From NCBI GenBank assembly GCA_029006135.1, contig JAQXGE010000033.1, positions 22,435 through 86,434 of the forward strand: DNA of 64,000 nt, given 5' to 3'. The notes below the pieces were generated by a model. It searched no databases. It was not told where the DNA came from and was given only the letters and a program-made list of their open reading frames with translations. A program made the translations under genes and the position numbers. Positions 1 to 8,393 of the stretch are shown piece by piece. The first letter of the stretch is position 1. Every line of letters begins with the position of its first letter. The stretch comes from Oscillospiraceae bacterium (GTDB lineage Bacteria > Bacillota > Clostridia > Oscillospirales > Ruminococcaceae).

Positions 1-10
1 AATTTTTCAT
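1..10 (-). CDS. Start of a gene running off the left edge
   Basis: Only about three codons are inside the window: an ATG on the minus strand at 10-8 followed by Lys and Asn. It is proposed because a consensus minus-strand promoter lies about 35 bases upstream and an AAAGGTGTGG-like ribosome site precedes the ATG. Nothing can be said about the product. Confidence 0.45.
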
Positions 11-45
11 GTTTGCCCCACACCTTTTTAATAATTATCGGTGGT

Positions 46-74
46 ATTATAAGCCGCCACGGCAAACAAGTCAA
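46..74 (-). promoter_or_regulatory. Sigma-A type promoter for the gene leaving the left edge
   Basis: On the minus strand TTGACT and TATAAT are separated by exactly 17 bases. The site lies between the end of ogt and the ATG at position 10 and points out of the window. Confidence 0.7.
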
Positions 75-119
75 TATTTGTTCGAAATGAAAGGATATTG
101 TCCTGCCAACTCGGCAATT

Positions 120-584
120 TTAGTTCGATTCCAGCCCGAGAAGATATTTTTTGACCGCCGGTCTGTCCCCGTACCGGATACCGTATCCGCCCAACGAGCC
201 ATCTGCACGGATGACGCGGTGACAGGGGACAACAATGATTACTGGGTTGACATGGTTGGCCATTCCCACTGCCCGGCAGGCTTTTGGCGCGCCGACAGCC
301 TGCGCAATCTCGCTATAACTGCGGGTTTCACCGTAGGGAATATCGCATAGTGCACGCCAGACCCGCAGCTGAAAAGGCGTTCCGTGCAGGGAAAGCGGCA
401 GGTCAAAGCGGCGGCGAGTGCCGGCAAAATATTCCTGCAGCTGCGCGGCGGTCTGTTCCAAAAGAGGACAGGGACGCTCCGGCTCACTGCGGTCCTCCAC
501 CGGTGCGATGCGGCACACTCCATTTTCATCCGCTTCCAACCGCAAAAGTCCGATGGGGGAGGGTTCATATAGAAGGCTGTTCAT
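120..584 (-). CDS. ogt: Methylated-DNA--protein-cysteine methyltransferase
   Basis: Suicide DNA-repair protein of the Ogt/AGT family that moves O6-methyl or O4-methyl groups from damaged bases to its own cysteine. The PCHRV active-site motif is present (nucleophile Cys121 counted from the chosen start), preceded by the family NxNP block and the helix-turn-helix segment IPYGETRSYSEIA that inserts into DNA. The ORF track starts 24 codons earlier. I prefer the ATG at 584 because AAAGGAG lies 10 bases upstream and the resulting 154 aa fits the family. It is divergent from the penicillin-binding protein gene. Confidence 0.9.
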   Translation of the reverse strand: MNSLLYEPSPIGLLRLEADENGVCRIAPVEDRSEPERPCPLLEQTAAQLQEYFAGTRRRFDLPLSLHGTPFQLRVWRALCDIPYGETRSYSEIAQAVGAPKACRAVGMANHVNPVIIVVPCHRVIRADGSLGGYGIRYGDRPAVKKYLLGLESN

Positions 585-709
585 TTCCTCGGCGCTCCTT
601 TCATCCTGCATGGGCGGTGTTTTCTCCAGCATATCAGATTCCCGCCCGCTGCGCAAGGACGGTATGCAGCTGCAGCGATTCGCATACGATTACGCAGGGG
701 GCGATAGCG

Positions 710-2776
710 ATGGGAAACGGCACAGCGGGGAAGCGGTCTTCTAAGAGGGCAGGGAACCGGTTTGTCACGCCCGCTATGGACCGGCATATTCGCCGCCGTA
801 TTCAATTTTTCGCGGCGGCAGTGGCAATCATCTGCTTCGGCGGGCTTCTTGTACGGCTTTTTGTGCTGCAAATCCTTGACCCGGAAAACTACGCCGACAG
901 GGCCGCCGGCCAGCAGCTCAGGGATACCACACTCCCTGCCGCACGGGGTGAAATCTATTCTGCGGACGGTGTGACACTTGCTGCAAGTGAGACTTGCTGG
1001 ACCATCCGTGCCTCGCCCCGTGAACTTCAGGATGAACTTGTGGAGCCGGCGGCAAAGGCCCTGAGCGGGATTCTTGAACTGGATGAGCAAACTGTGCTGA
1101 AAAAGCTCTCCCAGCGCAGCAGCAATGACTGCCTGCTGCGCCGCCGTGTGGACGCAGAGATGGCCGCGGCGGTGCGTACCTGGTGCGCAGAGCATGACGC
1201 AAAGGGAATCCAGATTTTGCAGGATACCCGCCGCGTCTACCCGGAAGGGAATTTTATGGGATGTATTCTTGGATTCACGGATGTGGACAATCAGGGGCTT
1301 TGGGGACTGGAGCTCGAATATGATGAACAGCTGACCGGTGAAAACGGTACCATTCTCACGGCCAAAAACGCATGGGGCTATGATATGCCTACCCATTACA
1401 GCACGCTGCAAGAAGCAGTGCCGGGCAGCAGCCTGACGCTCACAATCCGTGATGACATCCAGCATTATCTGGAAAGCGCGCTCACGGCTGCGGTGGAAGA
1501 ACATCATGTGTCCGCCCGTGCGGTGGGGATTGTTATGGATGTGAATACCGGCGCGATTCTTGCCATGTCCACCAAACCCGACTATGACCCAAATAATCCG
1601 CGGGTCCTTGTGGACGACGAAGAGCGCAGTCGTGTCAACTCGCTCACCGGGGAGGAACGCAGTGCCGCACTCCAGACTGCCCAGCAGGCACAGTGGCGAA
1701 ACAAAGCCATCAGCGACTTGTATGAGCCGGGCAGCGTGTTCAAGCTTATCACCTGTTCCGCCGCATTGGACACCGGTGCGGTCACCGCCAATACGACCTT
1801 TGTCTGCGCCGGAAAAATCAATGTGGCTGGCACAACGTTTCGCTGTGCAAACGGCCATATCCACGGCGCCGAGACGGTGGCTCAGGGACTGGCGGTTTCC
1901 TGCAATCCCTGCTTTATACAAATCGGTGCACGGCTTGGAAAAGAAAATTTCTGCCGCTACTTTGAAGCCTTCGGCCTGCGCAGCTCTACCGGTATTGACC
2001 TGCCGGGTGAGATGAAGCGCAGCGAATATTACACGGCCGACCGGATGGGCCCGGTGGAACTGGCCAGCTGTTCATTTGGCCAGAGCAGTAAAATCAGCTA
2101 TCTGCAGATGCTCACAGCTGTCTGCGCCGTAGTCAATGGAGGAAGGCTCATGCAGCCCTATGTGGTTGCAGCAATCACCGATGCCGATGGTCAGGTGAGC
2201 TATGAGGCCCAGCCCACCGTCAAGGCACAGGTAATCCGGGAGGAAACCTCCGCCGTTATGCGGGAACTGATGGAGGGCGTTGTGACCTTTGGCACCGGAA
2301 AAAATGCCGCCGTGGCCGGTTACCGCGTGGGCGGCAAATCCGGAACCAGCCAGAAACTGGACAGCGAAAACGAGCGCGCCCGCATTGCCAGTTTTGTGGC
2401 CGTGGCGCCGATTGAAGAGCCGCGTCTGGCTGTGCTGATCTGTCTGGATGAGCCGCACAGCTGGACAACGAGCGGCGGCGCACTCTCCGGTCCGGTATGT
2501 GCCGAAGTGCTGAGAAAAAGTTTGCCGCGCCTTGGCATAGAACCAAGCTATACCGAGAAGGAACAGGAAAAATATTTTACGGTCGTTCCCGATGTCACCG
2601 GATGGCGCACAGCCGCCGCCGGGCAGAAGCTGGCGGAATACAGCCTTGCAGCGGACGTTCTGGGGGAAGGGGAGCGGGTGCAGAGTCAATACCCGGCCGC
2701 CGGAACAAGTGCGCGGAAAAATTCATCCATCCAGCTGGACACAACCGGCTCGCTTGACCCCGCAGCGGATGAATGA
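710..2776 (+). CDS. SpoVD/FtsI-like class B penicillin-binding protein with a C-terminal PASTA domain
   Basis: Peptidoglycan DD-transpeptidase anchored by one N-terminal membrane segment (about residues 31-53). A PBP dimerisation domain follows (about 70-230), then the transpeptidase with the three active-site motifs SVFK (Ser342, Lys345), SCN (397-399) and KSG (543-545), and one PASTA repeat at the C-terminus (about 626-686). The ORF track opens at 284, but that extension is antisense to ogt. The ATG at 710 follows AGGGGGCG at good spacing and gives 688 aa, normal for the family. It stands alone, not in a division-and-cell-wall (dcw) cluster, so a role in sporulation or division cannot be chosen from context. 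Confidence 0.88.
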   Translation: MGNGTAGKRSSKRAGNRFVTPAMDRHIRRRIQFFAAAVAIICFGGLLVRLFVLQILDPENYADRAAGQQLRDTTLPAARGEIYSADGVTLAASETCWTIRASPRELQDELVEPAAKALSGILELDEQTVLKKLSQRSSNDCLLRRRVDAEMAAAVRTWCAEHDAKGIQILQDTRRVYPEGNFMGCILGFTDVDNQGLWGLELEYDEQLTGENGTILTAKNAWGYDMPTHYSTLQEAVPGSSLTLTIRDDIQHYLESALTAAVEEHHVSARAVGIVMDVNTGAILAMSTKPDYDPNNPRVLVDDEERSRVNSLTGEERSAALQTAQQAQWRNKAISDLYEPGSVFKLITCSAALDTGAVTANTTFVCAGKINVAGTTFRCANGHIHGAETVAQGLAVSCNPCFIQIGARLGKENFCRYFEAFGLRSSTGIDLPGEMKRSEYYTADRMGPVELASCSFGQSSKISYLQMLTAVCAVVNGGRLMQPYVVAAITDADGQVSYEAQPTVKAQVIREETSAVMRELMEGVVTFGTGKNAAVAGYRVGGKSGTSQKLDSENERARIASFVAVAPIEEPRLAVLICLDEPHSWTTSGGALSGPVCAEVLRKSLPRLGIEPSYTEKEQEKYFTVVPDVTGWRTAAAGQKLAEYSLAADVLGEGERVQSQYPAAGTSARKNSSIQLDTTGSLDPAADE

Positions 2777-2800
2777 CCCACTGAGGAGCTTCATTTAGGC

Positions 2801-2842
2801 AAAAAAACAAAGGTCGGAGTCTGCCATTTGGCAAACTCCGAC
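2801..2842 (-). terminator. Intrinsic terminator of the Crp/Fnr gene
   Basis: GTCGGAGT and ACTCCGAC form a stem extended by TGCC/GGCA around a short ATTT loop. On the minus strand it is followed by a run of seven T. On the plus strand the T-run is poor, so termination of the PBP transcript here would be weaker. Confidence 0.75.
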
Positions 2843-2856
2843 TGATTTGCTTGCGG

Positions 2857-3516
2857 TCAATCCCCGCAGAGTTCTTTAAGCTTTTTCTTGTCGGTCAGTT
2901 CCACCGTGCCGCGGGTCAGGCGGACCATGCCCTCGTTCTGGAAATACCGCAGCATCCGGGTGACAACCTCCCGGGCCGTGCCGAGATGATTGCCGATGGT
3001 TTCATGCGTCATCTTGAGCGCGTCCGTTCCTTCCAATACGGATTCCTCCAAAAGGAATGAAGCCAGCCGCTTGTCAAAACTTTTCCACATGATTTGCTCC
3101 ACCAGCCACATGACATCGGTGAAGCGCGCCGCCATGAGCTCGTTTGTGAAGTTGGCGGCCGGTGCGGATTCTTCCATAATCTGCTTGTAAATCTGCGGCG
3201 GAATGATGATAAGGTCGGTATCCTTCTCTGCTTCGATAATGACCTCGAACTGGATGCTCCGCATTATGCAGGAGGCGGAGAATAGGCAGATGTCCCTCTC
3301 GAACAGGCGGTAAAGTGTGACTTCACGCCCTTCATCTGAGAGAATATAGGAACGCAGCTGACCGGATTGCACAAGCAAAAGCCCGGTGCAGTCCATGTTC
3401 CCGTTGTGAATGACGGTGCCTTTTTTTACCGTGCGCTCAAATGCGCTGCGCGTCAGCTTGTCCTGCTGCTCCGGCGTCAGTTTGTCCCAGATGGGAAAAT
3501 ATTCGGAAAGCTCCAT
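2857..3516 (-). CDS. Crp/Fnr family transcriptional regulator
   Basis: An N-terminal cyclic-nucleotide-binding-like beta-barrel (about residues 20-130) is followed by a C-terminal winged helix with the recognition segment TIGNHLGTAREVVTRML. There is no Fnr-type cysteine cluster, so the effector is unknown. The track ORF starts 31 codons upstream. The ATG at 3516 gives 219 aa, a normal length, and follows AGAAGGG. The gene is divergent from superoxide reductase across a 166-bp region that carries a palindrome suited to this family. An oxygen- or redox-linked role is therefore likely, by inference. Confidence 0.85.
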   Translation of the reverse strand: MELSEYFPIWDKLTPEQQDKLTRSAFERTVKKGTVIHNGNMDCTGLLLVQSGQLRSYILSDEGREVTLYRLFERDICLFSASCIMRSIQFEVIIEAEKDTDLIIIPPQIYKQIMEESAPAANFTNELMAARFTDVMWLVEQIMWKSFDKRLASFLLEESVLEGTDALKMTHETIGNHLGTAREVVTRMLRYFQNEGMVRLTRGTVELTDKKKLKELCGD

Positions 3517-3544
3517 GTAAGTGCCCTTCTTCCTTAATATAGTA

Positions 3545-3573
3545 AGTATAGTTTGAATTGCGATACTTGTCAA
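3545..3573 (-). promoter_or_regulatory. Promoter of the Crp/Fnr gene
   Basis: Minus-strand TTGACA and TATACT are separated by 17 bases, just upstream of the regulator's start codon. Confidence 0.75.
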
Positions 3574-3596
3574 ACCCTGAAAAAATCTTTTGTTTG

Positions 3597-3609
3597 GTGA
3601 TAAAGTCAC
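3597..3609. promoter_or_regulatory. Candidate Crp/Fnr operator between regulator and superoxide reductase
   Basis: GTGA and TCAC are separated by five bases and form an inverted repeat of the kind bound by Crp/Fnr proteins. Its centre lies about 41 bases before the start site expected from a TATTAT box at 3632-3637. That -10 box has no recognisable -35, which is the layout of a class II activator-dependent promoter. Confidence 0.45.
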
Positions 3610-3682
3610 AGAACCCAGTAATTTGGTATGATATTATATGGCTGTAATCAAAAACACACACAACACACGGAGGTTGTTTATT

Positions 3683-4057
3683 ATGACGAAGTTTTATATC
3701 TGCAATCACTGCGGCAATCTGGTTACCAAAATTCAGGACGCCGGCGTTCCCCTTTTCTGCTGCGGTCAGAAAATGACCGAACTGGTACCCAACACCGTTG
3801 AGGCCAGCGGCGAAAAGCACCTGCCCGTTGTCAATGTCGAGGGCAATGTCGTTCACGTCAATGTGGGTGCGGTGGATCATCCGATGATCACCGAACACTC
3901 CATCCTCTGGGTCTACCTTGAGACCGAAAAGGGCGGTCAGCTGAAGAAGCTCAACCCCGGCGAAGCGCCTCACGCGGATTTCGCGCTGGGTGACGAAAAG
4001 CCCGTTGCTGTCTACGCCTACTGCAATCTCCACGGCCTGTGGAAAACCAGCATCTGA
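3683..4057 (+). CDS. dfx: Desulfoferrodoxin-type superoxide reductase (two-iron SOR)
   Basis: Cytoplasmic enzyme of anaerobes that reduces superoxide to peroxide without making oxygen. The N-terminal desulforedoxin domain has Cys7, Cys10 and the adjacent pair Cys26-Cys27 for the FeS4 centre. The catalytic domain has the EKH segment (His46), His66, His72, Cys114 and His117 that ligate the second iron. The 124-aa length is typical. The start at 3683 is chosen because GGAGG lies ten bases upstream; the track ORF begins 15 codons earlier. It is monocistronic with its own terminator and is divergent from a Crp/Fnr regulator. Confidence 0.95.
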   Translation: MTKFYICNHCGNLVTKIQDAGVPLFCCGQKMTELVPNTVEASGEKHLPVVNVEGNVVHVNVGAVDHPMITEHSILWVYLETEKGGQLKKLNPGEAPHADFALGDEKPVAVYAYCNLHGLWKTSI

Positions 4058-4084
4058 TAGCTGACAGATAATTTCTCCTCTTTG

Positions 4085-4136
4085 TCCGGACCGGGACGCT
4101 CTTTGACTGAAGCGTTCCGGTCCGGATTCTGTTTTA
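4085..4136 (+). terminator. Intrinsic terminator after superoxide reductase
   Basis: A long stem of TCCGGACCGG-type sequence pairs with its complement across a ten-base loop and is followed by TTCTGTTTT. Confidence 0.8.
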
Positions 4137-4155
4137 CGCGGAAATAATTCTCGGC

Positions 4156-4184
4156 TTGAATCGGGGCGTGGTTTGCGGTACAAT
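4156..4184 (+). promoter_or_regulatory. Promoter of the GT-C-like membrane protein
   Basis: TTGAAT and TACAAT are separated by 17 bases, 37 bases before the proposed TTG start. Confidence 0.65.
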
Positions 4185-4220
4185 ATTTCCGGAAAAACAA
4201 AAGGGGAGGAGGAACCCTTC

Positions 4221-5837
4221 TTGCACTTGCGCAATACCAAACAAACCCGAACCTGGCTGATGGCAGCGCTTTGGGCTTTGTTCTGCCTGACAATCTTAGT
4301 CTGTGACTGGCGCTTCTGGGCTGTCAACCGCCTGGATGCCGATATGGCTTCCGAACAGGTTCTCGCTGAACTGCTTTCCCGCGAGGGGAGTGTACTCAGC
4401 AAAGACTGGTACTATTCCACGGAGCTGCGCGTTCTCAATACACAGCTTGTGATGGCACCGCTGTTTCGATTGTTTTCCGATTGGCACACCGTGCGGGTGG
4501 CGGGAAGCTGCCTGCTCATCGTTATCTACCTGATTGCCTGGTTTTTCTTCGCACGGCAGAGCCGGCTGCGGTATGCGGGGCTTTTTGGCGCGGGACTCCT
4601 GCTTTTGCCTTTCAGCGGCCTTTACCGGCAATATGTTTTGGAAGGTCTTTATTACATTCCGCACATTGCCATCAGTTTTGCCTGCCTGGGGTGTGTGCTG
4701 GCATTCCTGCGTGCCGAACGCAGGGGCCGGTGTGCGGCAGCATCTGTGTTCTGCGTACTTTCCTTTTTAGCTGCACTGGGCGGACCGCGGCAGCTTTTTA
4801 TTCTGCATATCCCGCTCACATTGGCTGTGCTTCTCCTTTGCTGGCTGGACGGCGGCCGCGAGGGCGGTACAATGAAGGAAATTATACACCGCGCACTTGC
4901 CTGTCCTGGCGGAAAGCTGCTGGGGGTGTGTCTGGCGGCAGATGCTGCCGCATTGGCAGGCTATGCGGTTAATGCAAAAGTCCTCTTTGAAACTTATCAC
5001 TTTCAGGACCAGGGCTATGTGAAATTTACCGGGCTGAATTTTGAGCGTCTGCAATGGTTCGTCAATGCGGTTTTTTCCTCGTTCGGCTGGCAGGAAGGCA
5101 AAGTCTTTTCCGCTGCGCTCCTTTACAATCTGGGTGCGGTGGCATTGCTTGTATTCTGTTGTGTCTTTTCTGTCAGACTCGTGAAAGATAAAGAGCACTA
5201 CCCGCTTGCGCATCGGCTCATAGGCGCTTTCTTCCTTATGGGCCTTGTCTGCTTTGCACTGCTTTACGGATTCACTAACAGCGGTCACTCGGACCGCTAT
5301 CTTTTGCCGCTGGCGGTGCTTTTTGTCCCACTGGTGGAGATCGCCCTCACGGACTGTGCGCCAAAGCACAAACAGGATGCCCGCATTGGTGTCTTCTGCC
5401 TGGCGGCGGTGCTGCTTCTCCGCACGGGTGCAGATTACCATGAAGCGGCCACCTCTGTTAATGACAATTATGCCACGGCACAGTTCCTCGTGGAAAACGG
5501 TTACGAGAACGGGTATGCCTCTTTCTGGGATGGCAATATTATGACCGAACTGACGAACGGCCGCATCCATGTCTGGACCCTTACGCCCAACAGTGTGCCC
5601 GAACTTCGCCCGTGGCTCCAGATCACTGAACATCTGCAATCACCGCCGCAGGGCAAGGTGTTCTTTGTCATATCCAAGTGGGAAGCCTATGGGGAACGCC
5701 AGCCCACCACGGAGGCATTGGCTGCCGCGATGCCGGAACAGGCACTCATTTTTGAGGATGACAGCCATAAAATTTACGGCTTTGAAAGCGATGAAGCAAT
5801 GCGGGAACTCTGCGGATTTGCTCCCTTTGGCGAATGA
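4221..5837 (+). CDS. Polytopic membrane protein, GT-C glycosyltransferase-like
   Basis: Integral membrane protein with about ten hydrophobic segments spread over residues 10-420 and a soluble C-terminal part of about 120 aa. The first extracytoplasmic loop carries an acidic DADMASE motif, as in many GT-C fold transferases that use lipid-linked sugars. The exact reaction cannot be named. The track ORF uses an ATG at 4173. I prefer a TTG at 4221 because GGAGGAGG ends eight bases upstream and the earlier ATG lies inside the promoter region. The gene is transcribed alone. Confidence 0.7.
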   Translation: MHLRNTKQTRTWLMAALWALFCLTILVCDWRFWAVNRLDADMASEQVLAELLSREGSVLSKDWYYSTELRVLNTQLVMAPLFRLFSDWHTVRVAGSCLLIVIYLIAWFFFARQSRLRYAGLFGAGLLLLPFSGLYRQYVLEGLYYIPHIAISFACLGCVLAFLRAERRGRCAAASVFCVLSFLAALGGPRQLFILHIPLTLAVLLLCWLDGGREGGTMKEIIHRALACPGGKLLGVCLAADAAALAGYAVNAKVLFETYHFQDQGYVKFTGLNFERLQWFVNAVFSSFGWQEGKVFSAALLYNLGAVALLVFCCVFSVRLVKDKEHYPLAHRLIGAFFLMGLVCFALLYGFTNSGHSDRYLLPLAVLFVPLVEIALTDCAPKHKQDARIGVFCLAAVLLLRTGADYHEAATSVNDNYATAQFLVENGYENGYASFWDGNIMTELTNGRIHVWTLTPNSVPELRPWLQITEHLQSPPQGKVFFVISKWEAYGERQPTTEALAAAMPEQALIFEDDSHKIYGFESDEAMRELCGFAPFGE

Positions 5838-5893
5838 AGCATACACCCGAACGGACTGACAAGGCAACAGAACCATTTCAATAAAAATTTTGT

Positions 5894-5932
5894 CTCCCTG
5901 CGCTCGACTGGTCTTGACAGCGGCGCAGGGAG
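5894..5932. repeat. Inverted repeat enclosing the -35 box of the marR promoter
   Basis: CTCCCTGCGC (5894-5903) and GCGCAGGGAG (5923-5932) are perfect complements, with the TTGACA of the marR promoter in the 19-base loop. It could be an operator or a hairpin ending the upstream transcript, though no T-run follows on the plus strand. Confidence 0.6.
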
Positions 5933-5942
5933 TGCTTATAAT
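5914..5942 (+). promoter_or_regulatory. Consensus promoter of the marR-ABC exporter operon
   Basis: A perfect TTGACA and a perfect TATAAT are separated by exactly 17 bases. A promoter this strong implies it is normally held off by a repressor, which fits the MarR gene that follows. Confidence 0.85.
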
Positions 5943-5948
5943 TAAATA

Positions 5949-6008
5949 GTTTGATAACGAACAGTTTGCAAACGAACAGTATGAACACGAACGGATTGAA
6001 AAAGACAA
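5949..6008. repeat. Tandem 15-bp repeats at the start of the marR transcript (likely operators)
   Basis: Three head-to-tail copies of a unit close to GTTTGNNAACGAACA lie at 5949, 5964 and 5979, with a degenerate fourth at 5994. The second copy contains the perfect palindrome GTTTGCAAAC. The array begins at the expected transcription start, a typical place for autorepressor sites. Confidence 0.65.
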
Positions 6009-6079
6009 CACAAAACATAGCGCCCCAACTGCAGACTGTGCCCGGCGGGTGGGGGAATAGGGAGGTGACAAAAACGAAA

Positions 6080-6604
6080 ATGGTTCAACAGCCCATTGCA
6101 GCCTCTTTGAAATCGGAAGACGCCCGGCACGCATCAGTGGCACTGGGCCGTTCACTCAACCGGATTTCCCGCGAGATCAACGGCGCACTTGATGCCCGTG
6201 TGGCTTCACAGGTCAGTCCTGAACTGACAGGCGTGCGCGGTATGGTGCTGGGCTATGTGATTAGCTCTACACGCAAAGGCAAAGAAATCTACCAGCGTGA
6301 CGTTGAGACGGAGTTTCACATCAACCGTTCCAGCGTGACGGCGCTCCTGCAGGGACTTGAACAGGCGGGGTTTATCAACCGTGTGTCGGTGGAGCAGGAT
6401 GCACGCCTCAAAAGTCTGGTGCCCACTGAAAAGGGCATACAGTGTCATGCCGATCTTCAGCGCTGCATTGACGCTTTTGAAAAGGACTTGCGGGCGGGTT
6501 TTTCCCCCGCGGAAATCGCCGGATTTATGCACGCACTCAATACGCTCTACACCAATGTGCAGAACATCCGCAGCTCCCTGAGCGGCATCGCGCAGGAAGA
6601 ATGA
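6080..6604 (+). CDS. MarR family transcriptional regulator
   Basis: Winged-helix regulator, 174 aa from the chosen start. The DNA-binding part is visible as YQRDVETEFHINRSSVT followed by LLQGLEQAGFINR and the wing VEQDARLKSLVPTEKG. The track ORF starts 43 codons earlier, inside the repeat array. The ATG at 6080 sits 11 bases after GGGAGGTGA. It is first in an operon with two ABC half-exporters, a common Clostridia arrangement in which the regulator represses a drug or peptide exporter and is released by the substrate. Self-control through the upstream 15-bp repeats is inferred. Confidence 0.88.
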   Translation: MVQQPIAASLKSEDARHASVALGRSLNRISREINGALDARVASQVSPELTGVRGMVLGYVISSTRKGKEIYQRDVETEFHINRSSVTALLQGLEQAGFINRVSVEQDARLKSLVPTEKGIQCHADLQRCIDAFEKDLRAGFSPAEIAGFMHALNTLYTNVQNIRSSLSGIAQEE

Positions 6605-6635
6605 AACACCCCCAAAAAAGAAACAGGAGAATCCA

Positions 6636-8393
6636 ATGCTGAAAACACTTTACAAACAAACGAAGGGGGCCCGGCTGGTCTCCATCCTGACACCGCTGTG
6701 TATGATCGGCGAAGTCATCATGGAAATGATCATTCCCCGGCTGATGGCCTCCATTATTGATGACGGCGTAACAGCCGGCAATCTTGCCCACATTTACCGC
6801 ACTGGCGGCTGGATGATTGTGGCAGCGCTGATTGGGCTGTTCTTTGGTATTGGCGGCGGCGTATTCGGCTCGCACGCATCCACCGGTTTTGCCCGCAACC
6901 TGCGCCGCGCCATGTACCGCAATATTCAGACGTTCAGTTTTGCCAACATCGACAAATACTCTACCTCTGGCCTTGTCACCCGTATGACAACGGACGTGAC
7001 CAACATCCAGAACGCCTACCAGATGATGCTCCGTATGCTCATCCGCGCTCCGTCAAGTATGATCATTGCCATGGTCATGGCGTTCTCAATCAATTCACAG
7101 CTGGCATCCATCTATCTGGCGGCGGTCGTCCTGTTGGGGGCGTGCCTGATCTTTATCATGACCCGCGCCAACCGGTATTTCTCCAATGCATTCAAGAAAT
7201 ACGATGACCTCAATGAGAGCGTGGAGGAAAACGTCTCCGCCATCCGCGTGGTAAAAGCCTATGTCCGTGAGGATTACGAGGGCAAAAAGTTCCGCAAGGC
7301 TTCCGCCAACGTGCAGAATCTGCTGCTCAAGGCTGAAAAAATTCTTTCCTTTAACAATCCTCTGATGATGCTCACCGTTTATACCTGCATCCTTCTCATC
7401 TCCTGGCTGGGCGCACGGATGATTGTGCTGTCCGGCGCAACGGCCCTCACCACCGGCGAGCTGATGAGCCTGCTGGCCTACTGCATGAACATTTTGATGA
7501 GCCTGATGATGCTCTCGATGGTCTTCGTGATGATTTCGATGTCTGTTGCCTCTGCTCGCCGCGTGGCGGAAGTCCTCGACGAAAAGAGTGACCTCACCAA
7601 CTGCGAGGACCCTGTGACCGAAGTCAAGAACGGTGCAGTCAACTTTAATCATGTGGGATTCCGTTACAAAAAGGACGGACAGGACGTTCTGAGCGACATC
7701 AACCTCAACATTCGTTCCGGCGAAACGGTGGGAATTATTGGCGGAACCGGCAGCGCTAAGACCAGCCTTGTCCAGCTTCTGCCGCGCCTTTACGATGCGA
7801 CCGCCGGCACGGTCGAGGTCGGCGGCGTGGATGTGCGCCGCTATGACCTTAATACGCTGCGCAACAGCGTTGCGATGGTTCTGCAGAAAAACGAACTGTT
7901 CAGCGGCACCATTGCGGAGAATCTTCGCTGGGGCAACAAAGACGCCACGGATGAGGAAATCGAGGAAGCCTGCCGTCAGGCCTGCGCAGATGAATTCATC
8001 GAGCGTTTCCCCGACAGATACAACACGCACATCGAGCAGGGCGGCACCAACGTTTCGGGCGGTCAGAAACAGCGCCTGTGTATTGCCCGCGCTTTGCTGA
8101 AAAAGCCCAAAATCCTGATTCTGGATGACTCGACCTCCGCGGTGGATACGGCGACCGATGCCAAAATTCGCCGCAGCTTTGCTGAGAAGATTCCCGGAAC
8201 CACCGTCTTTATCATCGCCCAGCGCATTTCCAGCGTTGAGAATGCCGACCATGTGCTGGTTCTGGATAACGGCAAGGTCAGCGGCTACGGTACGCCTGCG
8301 GAAATGCTCGCGACCAATGCCATTTATCAGGAAGTCTATGCCAGCCAGACGAAGGGCTCGGGCGATTTTGACCAGAAGGGAGGCGACCAATAA
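6636..8393 (+). CDS. ABC exporter half-transporter, subunit 1 (degenerate nucleotide site)
   Basis: Type IV ABC exporter subunit of 585 aa, with six membrane helices (about residues 15-310) and an ATP-binding domain. Walker A is GGTGSAKT, the signature is VSGGQ and Walker B is ILILDDSTS. The usual catalytic glutamate is Asp and the switch histidine is Gln (IIAQRIS). These are the marks of the non-hydrolysing partner in BmrCD/TM287-288-type heterodimers. Its stop codon overlaps the ATG of subunit 2 by one base (TAATG), indicating translational coupling. The substrate is unknown; a drug or peptide is usual when a MarR gene leads the operon. Confidence 0.92.
   Translation: MLKTLYKQTKGARLVSILTPLCMIGEVIMEMIIPRLMASIIDDGVTAGNLAHIYRTGGWMIVAALIGLFFGIGGGVFGSHASTGFARNLRRAMYRNIQTFSFANIDKYSTSGLVTRMTTDVTNIQNAYQMMLRMLIRAPSSMIIAMVMAFSINSQLASIYLAAVVLLGACLIFIMTRANRYFSNAFKKYDDLNESVEENVSAIRVVKAYVREDYEGKKFRKASANVQNLLLKAEKILSFNNPLMMLTVYTCILLISWLGARMIVLSGATALTTGELMSLLAYCMNILMSLMMLSMVFVMISMSVASARRVAEVLDEKSDLTNCEDPVTEVKNGAVNFNHVGFRYKKDGQDVLSDINLNIRSGETVGIIGGTGSAKTSLVQLLPRLYDATAGTVEVGGVDVRRYDLNTLRNSVAMVLQKNELFSGTIAENLRWGNKDATDEEIEEACRQACADEFIERFPDRYNTHIEQGGTNVSGGQKQRLCIARALLKKPKILILDDSTSAVDTATDAKIRRSFAEKIPGTTVFIIAQRISSVENADHVLVLDNGKVSGYGTPAEMLATNAIYQEVYASQTKGSGDFDQKGGDQ

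Noticed and set aside
9-350. 113-aa plus-strand ORF at the left edge
   Set aside because: It overlaps ogt in antisense and the minus-strand promoter. There is no ribosome site or family motif.
284-709. N-terminal extension of the PBP ORF
   Set aside because: It lies antisense to ogt and has no signal or domain. The ATG at 710 has a ribosome site and directly precedes the expected membrane anchor.
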